Source of the DNA: Bacteroidales bacterium
Lineage (GTDB): Bacteria; Bacteroidota; Bacteroidia; Bacteroidales; GCA-2748055
DNA length: 43,606 nucleotides
Direction: 5' to 3'
Assembly: GCA_016936975.1 (NCBI GenBank)
Contig: JAFGWU010000015.1
Coordinates: 1-43,606 of the forward strand
The notes under the pieces were generated by a model. It had not been told where the DNA came from. It searched no databases and saw only the letters and a program-made list of their open reading frames with translations. This document shows, in pieces, positions 1 through 7,171 of the stretch (positions are counted from its first letter, which is position 1; every line of letters begins with the position of its first letter). The position numbers and the translations under genes are program-made.

Positions 1-443
1 GATGCCGGGTGCAGGTCATCAAAAACGATCTTGAGGTGATCCGATGCCGGGTGAAGGTCATCAAAAACGATCTTGAGTTGATCCGATGACAGGTGAAGGT
101 CCTCAAAAATGGAATTAAGGTGATCCGATGACGGGTGAAGGTCATCAAAAACGATCTTGAGGTGATCCGATGACAGGTGAAGGTCCTCAAAAATGGAATT
201 AAGGTGATCCGATGACAGGTGCAGGTCATCAAAAACGATCTTGAGGTGATCCGATGCCGGGTGAAGGTCATCAAAAACGATCTTGAGGTGATCCGATGAC
301 AGTTGAAGGTCCTCAAAAATGGAATTAAGGTGATCCGATGACAGGTGCAGGTCATCAAAAACGATCTTGTGGTGATCCGATGACAGTTGAAGGTCCTCAA
401 AAATGGAATTAAGGTGATCCGATGACAGGTGCAGGTCATCAAA
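1..443. repeat. 42-bp tandem repeat array, ten full units plus a partial one
   Basis: Units begin at 1, 43, 85, 127, 169, 211, 253, 295, 337, 379 and 421, all exactly 42 bp with no indels. The last one breaks off after about 23 bp. There are two unit types: A ends in AAAAACGATCTTGAGGTGATCC and B in AAAAATGGAATTAAGGTGATCC, in the order A A B A B A A B A B A(partial). A units contain the inverted pair GATGAC...GTCATC and a short GATC...GATC pair; B units lose the first. Because 42 is divisible by 3, one minus-strand frame is open through the whole array (449 to 1) and reads as 14-residue repeats such as DHLKIVFDDLHPAS, but it has no ATG, GTG or TTG start. The array runs off the left edge, so its full size is unknown. 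Confidence 0.95.
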
Positions 444-446
444 TAT

Positions 447-481
447 GGATCAGGAGTGACACAATGTCACTTTGTTGATCC
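447..481. other. Nested inverted repeat at the array boundary
   Basis: GGATCA (447-452) pairs with TGATCC (476-481), and inside it AGTGACA (455-461) pairs with TGTCACT (465-471) around a 3-base CAA loop. The structure starts just where the last 42-bp unit degenerates. No clear T-tract follows on either strand, so I do not call it a terminator. Confidence 0.55.
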
Positions 482-573
482 TTGAGCGTTGGATGTTGGG
501 TTCTGATTTCGGTTCCTGTTTCAGAATCCATGGTGCAGGGCCCTGATTCTTCATATAGACGAATAATCTTCTA

Positions 574-618
574 AAATCGTTAATATTCCACGCCAGGCAT
601 GGCGTGGCTACAGCCTAC
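574..618 (+). repeat. REP-like palindromic element, copy 1
   Basis: The core CCACGCC (588-594) pairs with GGCGTGG (601-607). The 45-bp element matches the reverse complement of 40476-40520 at 43 of 45 positions. It lies about 30-70 bp beyond the carB stop codon, so the hairpin could also help end or protect the carB transcript. Such palindromes are typical of dispersed REP-type repeats; no REP-associated transposase is in the window. Confidence 0.7.
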
Positions 619-642
619 TGCTTACTGCATACTGCTTATCGC
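615..642. repeat. Degenerate heptamer minisatellite
   Basis: Four 7-bp units (CTACTGC, TTACTGC, ATACTGC, TTATCGC) directly abut the REP-like element, downstream of carB. Similar heptamer runs occur at 15417-15444 and 43502-43522. Confidence 0.55.
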
Positions 643-646
643 CTGC

Positions 647-3600
647 CTAATACTCCTCCCAACTCTTAATGGGGATATCCTCAAGATCCATTTTGCAGAA
701 AGCGTAAATAAATGCACTGGCCAGGCGGGAATTGGTGATCAGCGGGATATTGAAATCGACTGCGCTCCTTCGGATGGAATAATCATTCGACAATTCGTGC
801 GAGGAGAGATCCTTGGGGATATTGATGACCAGGTCGATCATTTTTTCCCGGAGGTAATCCATTACATTGGGCTTTTTATCCTCATCGGGCCAGGCCAGGT
901 CGACGGATTCGATGCCATTGAGCTTCAGGAACTCATGCGTGCCGTGGGTGGCATAGAGCTGGTAGCCCTTCTCCAGGAGCATACGGCAGGAGTTGACCAG
1001 TTCAACCTTCGAGCGCATCCCGCCCGTGGAGAGCAGGATGCTTTTGCGCGGGATGGTATACCCGACGGAAAGCATCGATTTGAGAATGGCCTCGTAATAG
1101 GTGTCACCGATACAGCCCACCTCCCCGGTTGAAGACATATCCACGCCCAGGACGGGGTCAGCTTTCTTCAGCCGGCTGAAGGAGAACTGGGGCGCCTTGC
1201 ACCCGATATAATCCAGGTCGAAAATAGACTTGTGCGGCTTTTCCACGGGAACCTTCAGCATGATACGGGTGGCCTGATCGATAAAGTTGGATTTGAGGAC
1301 CTTCGAAACAAAGGGCATACTGCGGGAGGCCCTCAGGTTGCACTCAATGACCTTGATATCGTTGTCCTTTGCCAGGAACTGCATATTAAACGGTCCGGAG
1401 ATGTTCAGTGCGAAGGCGATCTGACGGGCGATTTTCTTTATTCTTCGCACGGTCTCAAAATAGATCTTCTGCGGGGGGAACACCATGGTGGCATCTCCGG
1501 AGTGGACCCCGGCAAATTCGACATGCTCCGAAATGGCATAGGAGAACAGCTCTCCGTCCATGGCCACGGCATCGATCTCGATCTCCTTGGCCTGCTCGAT
1601 AAATTCGGAAACGACCACGGGATACTGTTTGGAGACCTTCGCGGCCAAAGTCAGGAAGTGCTCCAGCTCCTCCCTGTTCGAAACGACATTCATGGCGGCT
1701 CCGGAAAGTACGTAGGATGGTCTGACAAGCACCGGGAACCCTACTTCATCCACAAAATCGTATATTTCGGAAAGAGAACTGAGCTCTTTCCAGCGGGGCT
1801 GATCCACCCCCAGCCTGTCGAGGAGCATCGAAAATTTATGCCGGTTCTCCGCATTGTCAATCGATTCGGGAGAAGTTCCGAGAATGGTCACCTTTTGCTG
1901 GTGAAGCCTCATGGCCAGGTTATTGGGAATCTGGCCGCCGGTGGAAATAATCATCCCCCTGGGTGCTTCCAGGTCATGGATATCCATCACCCGTTCAAAT
2001 GAGAGCTCATCAAAGTAAAGTCGGTCGCATACATCATAATCCGTCGAAACGGTTTCGGGATTATAGTTGATCATGACCGACCGGTAACCTGCTTCATTGA
2101 TTGTTTTTAAGGCATTCACCCCGCACCAGTCAAATTCAACGCTGGAACCGATCCGGTATGCCCCGGAACCCAGCACGATCACCGAACGCCGGTCGTCATA
2201 AAAGGTGATGTCGTGCTGACTGCCGCTGTAGGTAAGATAAAGGTAATTGGTCTGTGCGGGGTATTCGGCCGCAAGGGTGTCGATCTGCTTGACGACCGGG
2301 AGGATATTCCTCTTTTTCCGGTGCGCCCTGACCTTCAGCAGATTTTCAGAGACATCCCCCTCCATGACCACCCGGGCGATCTGAAAATCACTGAAGCCGG
2401 CTCTTTTGGCATCCCTGAGCAGGTCATCCGGCAAGGATTCAAGGGAATGAAACTTTTCAAGCTCGTTTTTAAGATTAAAGATATTCTTCAGCTTGACCAG
2501 GAACCATTTATCGATCCGCGTAAGTTCGTGGATCCGCTCAATCGGATAATCCTGCTCCAGGGCCTTTTCGATGACAAAGATGCGCATATCGGTCGGCTCC
2601 GCCAGCCCGGTGTCGATATCCGATATCTCCAGGTCGTTATTTCCGACGAAACCGTGCATTCCCTGGCCGATCATGCGGAGACCCTTCTGAATGGCCTCTT
2701 CAAAGGTGCGGCCAATCGCCATTACCTCTCCGACCGATTTCATGCTCGAATCGATCAGCTTGGATACCCCGGTGAATTTGTTGAGATCCCAGCGGGGGAT
2801 CTTACAGACGATATAATCCAGTGCCGGTTCAAAAAAGGCGGAAGTGGTCCTGGTGATGGAGTTCCGGAGCTGATGCAAGCCATAGCCGAGCCCCAGCTTG
2901 GCAGCCACAAAGGCGAGCGGATATCCGGTGGCCTTACTGGCAAGTGCCGAAGAACGGGATAACCTGGCATTGACCTCGATCACGCGGTAATCTTCCGATG
3001 CGGGATCAAGAGCATACTGAACATTGCACTCCCCGACAATCCCGATGTGGCGAATGATCTCAATGGAGAGTTTCCTGAGTTTATGATATTCACTGTTCGT
3101 AAGGGTTTGAGAGGGGGCAACCACAATACTCTCACCGGTATGAATGCCCAGGGGATCAAAATTCTCCATATTACAAACCGTGATGCAGTTGTCGAAGCGA
3201 TCCCTTACCACCTCGTACTCTACCTCCTTCCATCCTTTGAGAGACTCTTCAATGAGGATCTGCGGGGAATAGGAGAATGCTTTCGCGGCCATGCGTTCCA
3301 GTTCATCCATATCGTAACAGAACCCTGATCCCTGCCCGCCGAGTGTATATGCGGCCCGTATGATGATGGGGAACCCGAGCTCGCCGGCTGCCTTTTGTGC
3401 CCCCTGAACAGTTGTCACGGCAAGGCTCCTGGGTGTTTTAACATTAATCTCATTCAGCTTCCCGACAAACAACTCCCGGTCCTCCGTATCGATGATGGCC
3501 TGAACAGGAGTCCCCAGAACCTTCACATGATACCTCTCCAGGAGTCCGGATTTATGAAGCTCCACCCCGCAATTGAGGGCAGTCTGCCCGCCGAAAGCCA

Positions 3601-3856
3601 GCAAAATACCGTCCGGCCGCTCCTTTTCAATCACTTTCCCGACAAAATAGGGGGTGACAGGCAAAAAGTAGATCCGGTCGGCCACATCCTCCGAGGTCTG
3701 AACCGTGGCAATGTTCGGATTAATCAGGACCGTAAAGATTTTCTCCTCCCGGAGGGCTTTCAGAGCCTGCGAGCCGGAGTAATCAAATTCCCCCGCTTCA
3801 CCGATTTTCAATGCCCCGGAACCGAGAATAACTACTTTCCTGATTTTTTCCTGCAT
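647..3856 (-). CDS. carB: Carbamoyl-phosphate synthase large subunit
   Basis: Makes carbamoyl phosphate from bicarbonate, ammonia (delivered by CarA) and two ATP, for arginine and pyrimidine synthesis in the cytoplasm. At 1069 aa it has the usual family length. The two homologous ATP-grasp halves are both visible: the first opens with GSGALKIGEAGEFDYSG, the second (about residue 560) with VIVLGSGAYRIGSSVEFDW. A methylglyoxal-synthase-like allosteric domain forms roughly the last 140 residues (starting near SILLSTGGMRSKVELV). The ATG at 3856 gives the expected N-terminus MQEKIRKVVILGSGALKIG. It is divergent from argR across a 165-bp gap with a minus-strand -7 box at 3907-3914. The partner carA lies 8 kb away at 11716-12804, so the two subunits are not co-transcribed. 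Confidence 0.97.
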   Translation of the reverse strand: MQEKIRKVVILGSGALKIGEAGEFDYSGSQALKALREEKIFTVLINPNIATVQTSEDVADRIYFLPVTPYFVGKVIEKERPDGILLAFGGQTALNCGVELHKSGLLERYHVKVLGTPVQAIIDTEDRELFVGKLNEINVKTPRSLAVTTVQGAQKAAGELGFPIIIRAAYTLGGQGSGFCYDMDELERMAAKAFSYSPQILIEESLKGWKEVEYEVVRDRFDNCITVCNMENFDPLGIHTGESIVVAPSQTLTNSEYHKLRKLSIEIIRHIGIVGECNVQYALDPASEDYRVIEVNARLSRSSALASKATGYPLAFVAAKLGLGYGLHQLRNSITRTTSAFFEPALDYIVCKIPRWDLNKFTGVSKLIDSSMKSVGEVMAIGRTFEEAIQKGLRMIGQGMHGFVGNNDLEISDIDTGLAEPTDMRIFVIEKALEQDYPIERIHELTRIDKWFLVKLKNIFNLKNELEKFHSLESLPDDLLRDAKRAGFSDFQIARVVMEGDVSENLLKVRAHRKKRNILPVVKQIDTLAAEYPAQTNYLYLTYSGSQHDITFYDDRRSVIVLGSGAYRIGSSVEFDWCGVNALKTINEAGYRSVMINYNPETVSTDYDVCDRLYFDELSFERVMDIHDLEAPRGMIISTGGQIPNNLAMRLHQQKVTILGTSPESIDNAENRHKFSMLLDRLGVDQPRWKELSSLSEIYDFVDEVGFPVLVRPSYVLSGAAMNVVSNREELEHFLTLAAKVSKQYPVVVSEFIEQAKEIEIDAVAMDGELFSYAISEHVEFAGVHSGDATMVFPPQKIYFETVRRIKKIARQIAFALNISGPFNMQFLAKDNDIKVIECNLRASRSMPFVSKVLKSNFIDQATRIMLKVPVEKPHKSIFDLDYIGCKAPQFSFSRLKKADPVLGVDMSSTGEVGCIGDTYYEAILKSMLSVGYTIPRKSILLSTGGMRSKVELVNSCRMLLEKGYQLYATHGTHEFLKLNGIESVDLAWPDEDKKPNVMDYLREKMIDLVINIPKDLSSHELSNDYSIRRSAVDFNIPLITNSRLASAFIYAFCKMDLEDIPIKSWEEY

Positions 3857-3906
3857 CTTCTGTAATGCTTATAAATCCATGTAAATTGTAACCTGCAGGA
3901 GCCATG

Positions 3907-3914
3907 CAAAGCTA
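3907..3914 (-). promoter_or_regulatory. Bacteroidetes-type -7 box for carB
   Basis: The minus strand reads TAGCTTTG, an exact match to the Bacteroidetes -7 consensus TAnnTTTG, about 50 bp before the carB ATG. No convincing -33 TTTG is seen at the usual spacing. Confidence 0.5.
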
Positions 3915-3971
3915 TCCGGCCGACCTGATCAGGCATGTAAAAATAAAAAAATCGGGGAACATGAATGCAAT

Positions 3972-3989
3972 ATTGAATAAAAATGCATA
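3972..3989. promoter_or_regulatory. ARG-box-like ArgR operator 1
   Basis: ATTGAATAAAAATGCATA matches the classical ArgR operator WNTGAATWWWWATTCANW at 17 of 18 positions. It overlaps the start of the argR -7 box (3988-3995), so bound ArgR would block its own promoter. From here ArgR could also act on carB. The operator consensus is established for Proteobacteria and Firmicutes; its use here is inferred. Confidence 0.6.
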
Positions 3990-3995
3990 AGTTTG
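3988..3995 (+). promoter_or_regulatory. Bacteroidetes-type -7 box for the argR-proA run
   Basis: TAAGTTTG matches TAnnTTTG exactly and lies between two ARG-box-like palindromes. Transcription would start near 4002, leaving a leader of about 20 nt before the ATG at 4022. That argues against the in-frame ATG at 3983. Confidence 0.5.
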
Positions 3996-4004
3996 CATTA
4001 TTAA

Positions 4005-4018
4005 TGTATAAATATACA
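4005..4018. promoter_or_regulatory. ARG-box-like ArgR operator 2
   Basis: TGTATAAATATACA is a palindrome (TGTATA/TATACA around AA) and matches the operator core TGAATWWWWATTCA at 12 of 14 positions. Its centre is 31 bp, about three helical turns, from that of operator 1, the arrangement expected for one ArgR hexamer bridging two boxes. It ends 3 bp before the argR start codon. Confidence 0.5.
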
Positions 4019-4021
4019 ATA

Positions 4022-4501
4022 ATGAAGAACAGGAGTGACCGGTTGATGACCATCCGTAAGCTGATATCCGACCGGGATATTTCCACCCAGGAGGAGCTTG
4101 TAAAGTTGCTTGAGGAGAGGGGATTCAGTATGACACAGGCGACGCTTTCCAGGGATTTAAAGTATCTCAGGGTGGGAAAGATGCCCCATACCGGCGGCGG
4201 GACGGTTTATACACTTCCCGGAAAGGAGGGCCGGGAGGAGGGAAATGATAGTCCGGACCTTCCCTTCAGCGGGTTTGTATCCCTCCTGTTTGCGCAGGGA
4301 ATGGCCATAATGAAAACACTCCCGGGCCATGCGAGCAGCATTGCCTATGCGCTGGATAACTGGAATGCCTATGAAATCGCAGGGACGATTGCCGGGGACG
4401 ATACCATCCTGATTGTTCCCAGGGACGGGGTCACCGGCGGGGAGCTGGTTGCCCTGCTGAAGAGAAGGATTCCCGGAATCAGCATCGCCCTGTCGCATTG
4501 A
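4022..4501 (+). CDS. argR: Arginine repressor ArgR
   Basis: Transcription factor that binds L-arginine and represses arginine biosynthesis genes as a hexamer. The 159-residue product has an N-terminal winged helix with the recognition motif TQATLSRDLKYL and a C-terminal oligomerisation/arginine-binding domain carrying the hallmark GTIAGDDTILIVPRD. I chose ATG 4022, not the in-frame ATG at 3983: the earlier codon lies inside the predicted operator and promoter, and MKNRSDRLMTIRKLI is the normal ArgR N-terminus. It is first in a compact plus-strand run reaching proA at 11713, so it likely controls that run, itself and perhaps the divergent carB. Confidence 0.93.
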   Translation: MKNRSDRLMTIRKLISDRDISTQEELVKLLEERGFSMTQATLSRDLKYLRVGKMPHTGGGTVYTLPGKEGREEGNDSPDLPFSGFVSLLFAQGMAIMKTLPGHASSIAYALDNWNAYEIAGTIAGDDTILIVPRDGVTGGELVALLKRRIPGISIALSH

Positions 4502-4538
4502 TCAGAACCTTATCAGGATTAATTAAAGAAGTAAAGAG

Positions 4539-5135
4539 ATGAACGAAATAACAGTAACCATTGCAACCCGGTTTCATTTGAAATACCTGGTGGATATTGA
4601 AGCGGCCCTGAAAGAGGCTGCTTCGGGCAAAGGGAATGGCATAGCGGTCAGAAGCCAGGCTTATCTGCGGGAGAAGATCCTGGAAGGGAAGTCGGTCATT
4701 GCCTTTCACCAGGATGGCCGCTGGGCGGGATTTTGCTACATAGAATCGTGGGGCCACAAGAAGTTTGTGGCCAACAGCGGACTGATTGTATCCCCGGAGT
4801 TCCGGGGACTGGGTCTTGCCGGGGAGATTAAGCGGAAGGCCTTCGAGCTCTCGGGCCAATTGTTCCCAGGGGCAAAACTTTTCGGACTTACCACCAGCCT
4901 GGCTGTGATGAAAATAAACAGCGAGCTGGGTTATAAGCCGGTTACCTTCTCAGAGCTCACCGACGATGAAGCGTTCTGGGAGGGATGCCGGACCTGTCCC
5001 TATTATGATATACTGGTGCGAACCGGACGGACGCATTGTCTGTGCACGGCGATGCTGATGGATCCGGACAGACCGGATAAAAGAAACGGTCAAAAACAGG
5101 TTCATGCAACGCCGGCGGCTCTGAAAACAATCTAA
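4539..5135 (+). CDS. GNAT N-acyltransferase, N-acylglutamate synthase-like (arginine pathway)
   Basis: A GCN5-related acyltransferase of the type Bacteroidetes keep between argR and argG, presumed to do the first arginine step (acylation of glutamate) in place of classical ArgA or ArgJ. The acyl-CoA-binding loop RGLGLA is at residues 89-94, after the strand GLIVSPEF. The C-terminal part has an unusual cysteine set, C150-x2-C153 and C167-x-C169, which could bind metal or be redox-active. Bacteroides fragilis is known to use succinylated rather than acetylated intermediates, so the donor could be acetyl-CoA or succinyl-CoA; the sequence does not decide. The last 20 or so residues are polar and probably disordered. 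Spacing is 37 bp from argR and 11 bp to argG. Confidence 0.82.
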   Translation: MNEITVTIATRFHLKYLVDIEAALKEAASGKGNGIAVRSQAYLREKILEGKSVIAFHQDGRWAGFCYIESWGHKKFVANSGLIVSPEFRGLGLAGEIKRKAFELSGQLFPGAKLFGLTTSLAVMKINSELGYKPVTFSELTDDEAFWEGCRTCPYYDILVRTGRTHCLCTAMLMDPDRPDKRNGQKQVHATPAALKTI

Positions 5136-5146
5136 AATCCTTAAAG

Positions 5147-6346
5147 ATGAACGGGGAAAAAGTATTATTAGCCCTGAGCGGGGGTCTGGATACCTCTTTC
5201 TGCGCCGTCTATCTGGCCAGGGAGCGTCAGATGGAGGTGCATTCCGCGGTGGTGAACACGGGCGGATTCGGTGAGGAGGAGCTGTCAGCCATTGCTCAGC
5301 AGGCGGCAAGGCTGGGGACAGCTTCCCATGAGACACTCGATATCACAGGGGAATATTACCGTCAGTGCCTCCGCTTCATGATTTTCGGGAATGTGCTCCG
5401 GAACCGCAGTTACCCCCTTTCCGTCAGTTCGGAGCGGACATTCCAGGCCATAGCACTGGTAAAGTATGCGCGGGAAAAGGGATTCGGGAAACTGGCACAC
5501 GGATCAACGGCAGCAGGAAACGACCAGGTGCGGTTTGACCTCGTCATCGGGGTCCTTGCGCCGGAAATGGAAATCATCACGCCCGTGAGGGAGCTTCAGA
5601 TATCGCGTGAGGAGGAGATCGCCTACCTGCAGAAGCAGGGGATCATCATGAGCGCTGAAAAGGCGAAATATTCGATCAACAAGGGTCTCTGGGGAACCAG
5701 TGTGGGAGGAAAGGAGACCCTCACCTCCGGCCTTGAATTGCCCGGGGAGGCCTATCCCGTCAGGGTTACCAAAAAGGGGAGCGTCAAACTGACCCTGGGA
5801 TTTGAACAGGGAGAGCCCGTGAGCATCAATGGGAAAAGTGGAGACCCGGTGGAGGTGATCCGGAAGCTTGAGGAGATAGCCGCTCCCTGGGGTACAGGCA
5901 GGGATGTGCATGTGGGGGATACCATTATCGGCATAAAGGGACGGGTTGGATTTGAAGCAGCAGCTGCAAGGGTGATCATCGATGCACACCTGGCTCTTGA
6001 AAAGCACGTGCTTACCCGGTGGCAGCTGCACTGGAAAGAGCAGGTCGGGAACTGGTATGGTATGTTCGTTCACGAGGCCCAGTACCTTGAACCGGTCATG
6101 CGCGACCTGGAAGAGTTCCTGGTCTCTTCCCAGAAGAATGTCACAGGGGAGGTTACCATACGACTGCGGCCATACAGCCATTCCATCATTGGCGTGAACA
6201 GCCGCTACGACCTGATGCGTCCCGAATTTGCATCGTATGGGGAAATGAACCGGCTGTGGAGCGCCGGGGATGTCAACGGGTTCACGAAAATCCTGGGCAA
6301 CCAGCAGAAAATCTGGTACAGGGTGAATGAAAAAGGAGCGGATTAA
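5147..6346 (+). CDS. argG: Argininosuccinate synthase
   Basis: Joins citrulline and aspartate with ATP to give argininosuccinate, the penultimate arginine step. The N-terminal PP-loop ATP pyrophosphatase motif SGGLDTS is at residues 11-17, followed by family blocks such as LAHGSTAAGNDQVRFD and the late YLEPVMRDLEEF. The length of 399 aa is normal. No Shine-Dalgarno precedes the ATG, as usual in this phylum. In many Bacteroidetes argC and argD follow argG; here proC comes next, 33 bp downstream. Confidence 0.96.
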   Translation: MNGEKVLLALSGGLDTSFCAVYLARERQMEVHSAVVNTGGFGEEELSAIAQQAARLGTASHETLDITGEYYRQCLRFMIFGNVLRNRSYPLSVSSERTFQAIALVKYAREKGFGKLAHGSTAAGNDQVRFDLVIGVLAPEMEIITPVRELQISREEEIAYLQKQGIIMSAEKAKYSINKGLWGTSVGGKETLTSGLELPGEAYPVRVTKKGSVKLTLGFEQGEPVSINGKSGDPVEVIRKLEEIAAPWGTGRDVHVGDTIIGIKGRVGFEAAAARVIIDAHLALEKHVLTRWQLHWKEQVGNWYGMFVHEAQYLEPVMRDLEEFLVSSQKNVTGEVTIRLRPYSHSIIGVNSRYDLMRPEFASYGEMNRLWSAGDVNGFTKILGNQQKIWYRVNEKGAD

Positions 6347-6379
6347 AGTAAAAATGAATCGAATATAACAGGGATGGTA

Positions 6380-7171
6380 ATGAATAGACAAATAGGTATC
6401 ATCGGTGCCGGTAATATCGGGGGAGCCATTGCCCGGGGACTGGTGCGTCATGGGGATGTTCCTGCCGGACAGATTCTCCTTTCCAGGAAAAGGGAAGAAC
6501 TGCTCAGCGATTTTGAAGGGCAGGGTTTCAGAATAGCCGATAATGAGACCATCGTCGGGCAGTGCGACATTATCATCCTGTCGGTCCTGCCGGGCCAGGC
6601 AGAAGCGGTGATCAGATCGCTGGCCGGATCGCTGGATGCAGAAAGGCACATCCTGGCAAGTATCGTTTCAGCCGTGAGTATCCGGGAGATCAGAGGCTGG
6701 ATCGGCAACAATACGCCGGTGGTGAGGTTCATGGCCAATACGGCGGTTGAGTACGGGGCTTCAATGACCTGTATTGCCGGAGAGGACGAACAGGCGAATG
6801 AGGCAATCAGGAAGCTGTTCGACAGCCTGGGAAAAACCATGATCATTCCCGAACAGCTGATGCCGGCGGCAACGATACTGGCTGCCTGCGGCATCGCGTT
6901 TTTCCTGCGGTTTATCCGTGCCGTCTCCCAGGGAGGGATCCAGATTGGATTTCATGCTGATGAGGCCGGGTTTATTGCGGCACAAACAGCTCTGGGCGCC
7001 GCCCGGCTCCTGATGCATACCAAAAACCACCCTGAGACGGAAATCGACCGGGTCACCACCCCCATGGGATGTACCATCTCGGGATTGAATGAAATGGAAC
7101 ACTACGGACTGAGCTCCGCCATGATCAAAGGAATTATAAGGTCATTCGAAGGGATCAGTGAACTGAAATGA
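6380..7171 (+). CDS. proC: Pyrroline-5-carboxylate reductase
   Basis: Reduces pyrroline-5-carboxylate to proline with NAD(P)H. The Rossmann motif GIIGAGNIGGA opens the protein, and the C-terminal dimerisation domain carries the family stretch DRVTTPMGCTISGLNEME. The start is either ATG 6374 or ATG 6380. I prefer 6380 because GGG at 6371-6373 then lies 6 nt upstream, while it would abut 6374. The product is about 263 aa, typical for ProC. Its stop overlaps the next start (ATGA at 7168-7171), a sign of translational coupling with the M20 deacylase. Confidence 0.95.
   Translation: MNRQIGIIGAGNIGGAIARGLVRHGDVPAGQILLSRKREELLSDFEGQGFRIADNETIVGQCDIIILSVLPGQAEAVIRSLAGSLDAERHILASIVSAVSIREIRGWIGNNTPVVRFMANTAVEYGASMTCIAGEDEQANEAIRKLFDSLGKTMIIPEQLMPAATILAACGIAFFLRFIRAVSQGGIQIGFHADEAGFIAAQTALGAARLLMHTKNHPETEIDRVTTPMGCTISGLNEMEHYGLSSAMIKGIIRSFEGISELK

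Noticed and set aside
1-443. CRISPR array
   Set aside because: Units follow each other without unique spacers, and no cas genes are present; this is a plain tandem repeat.
588-607. Rho-independent terminator of carB
   Set aside because: The stem is followed by mixed AT sequence, not a T-run, and an almost identical copy at 40487-40506 is not at a gene's 3' end, so a dispersed repeat explains it better.
599-1132. 177-codon plus-strand frame next to the array
   Set aside because: It is antisense to the highly conserved 3' end of carB and starts within the REP-like palindrome; no protein character.
1232-2002. 256-codon plus-strand frame inside carB
   Set aside because: Shadow of the carB coding frame on the opposite strand; carB motifs are continuous through it.
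3983-4021. Longer N-terminus for ArgR (ATG at 3983)
   Set aside because: The extra 13 codons lie within the predicted operator and promoter and do not look like ArgR.
5504-6649. 381-codon minus-strand frame opposite argG and proC
   Set aside because: Spans two real genes and the gap between them on the opposite strand, with no recognisable domain or signal.
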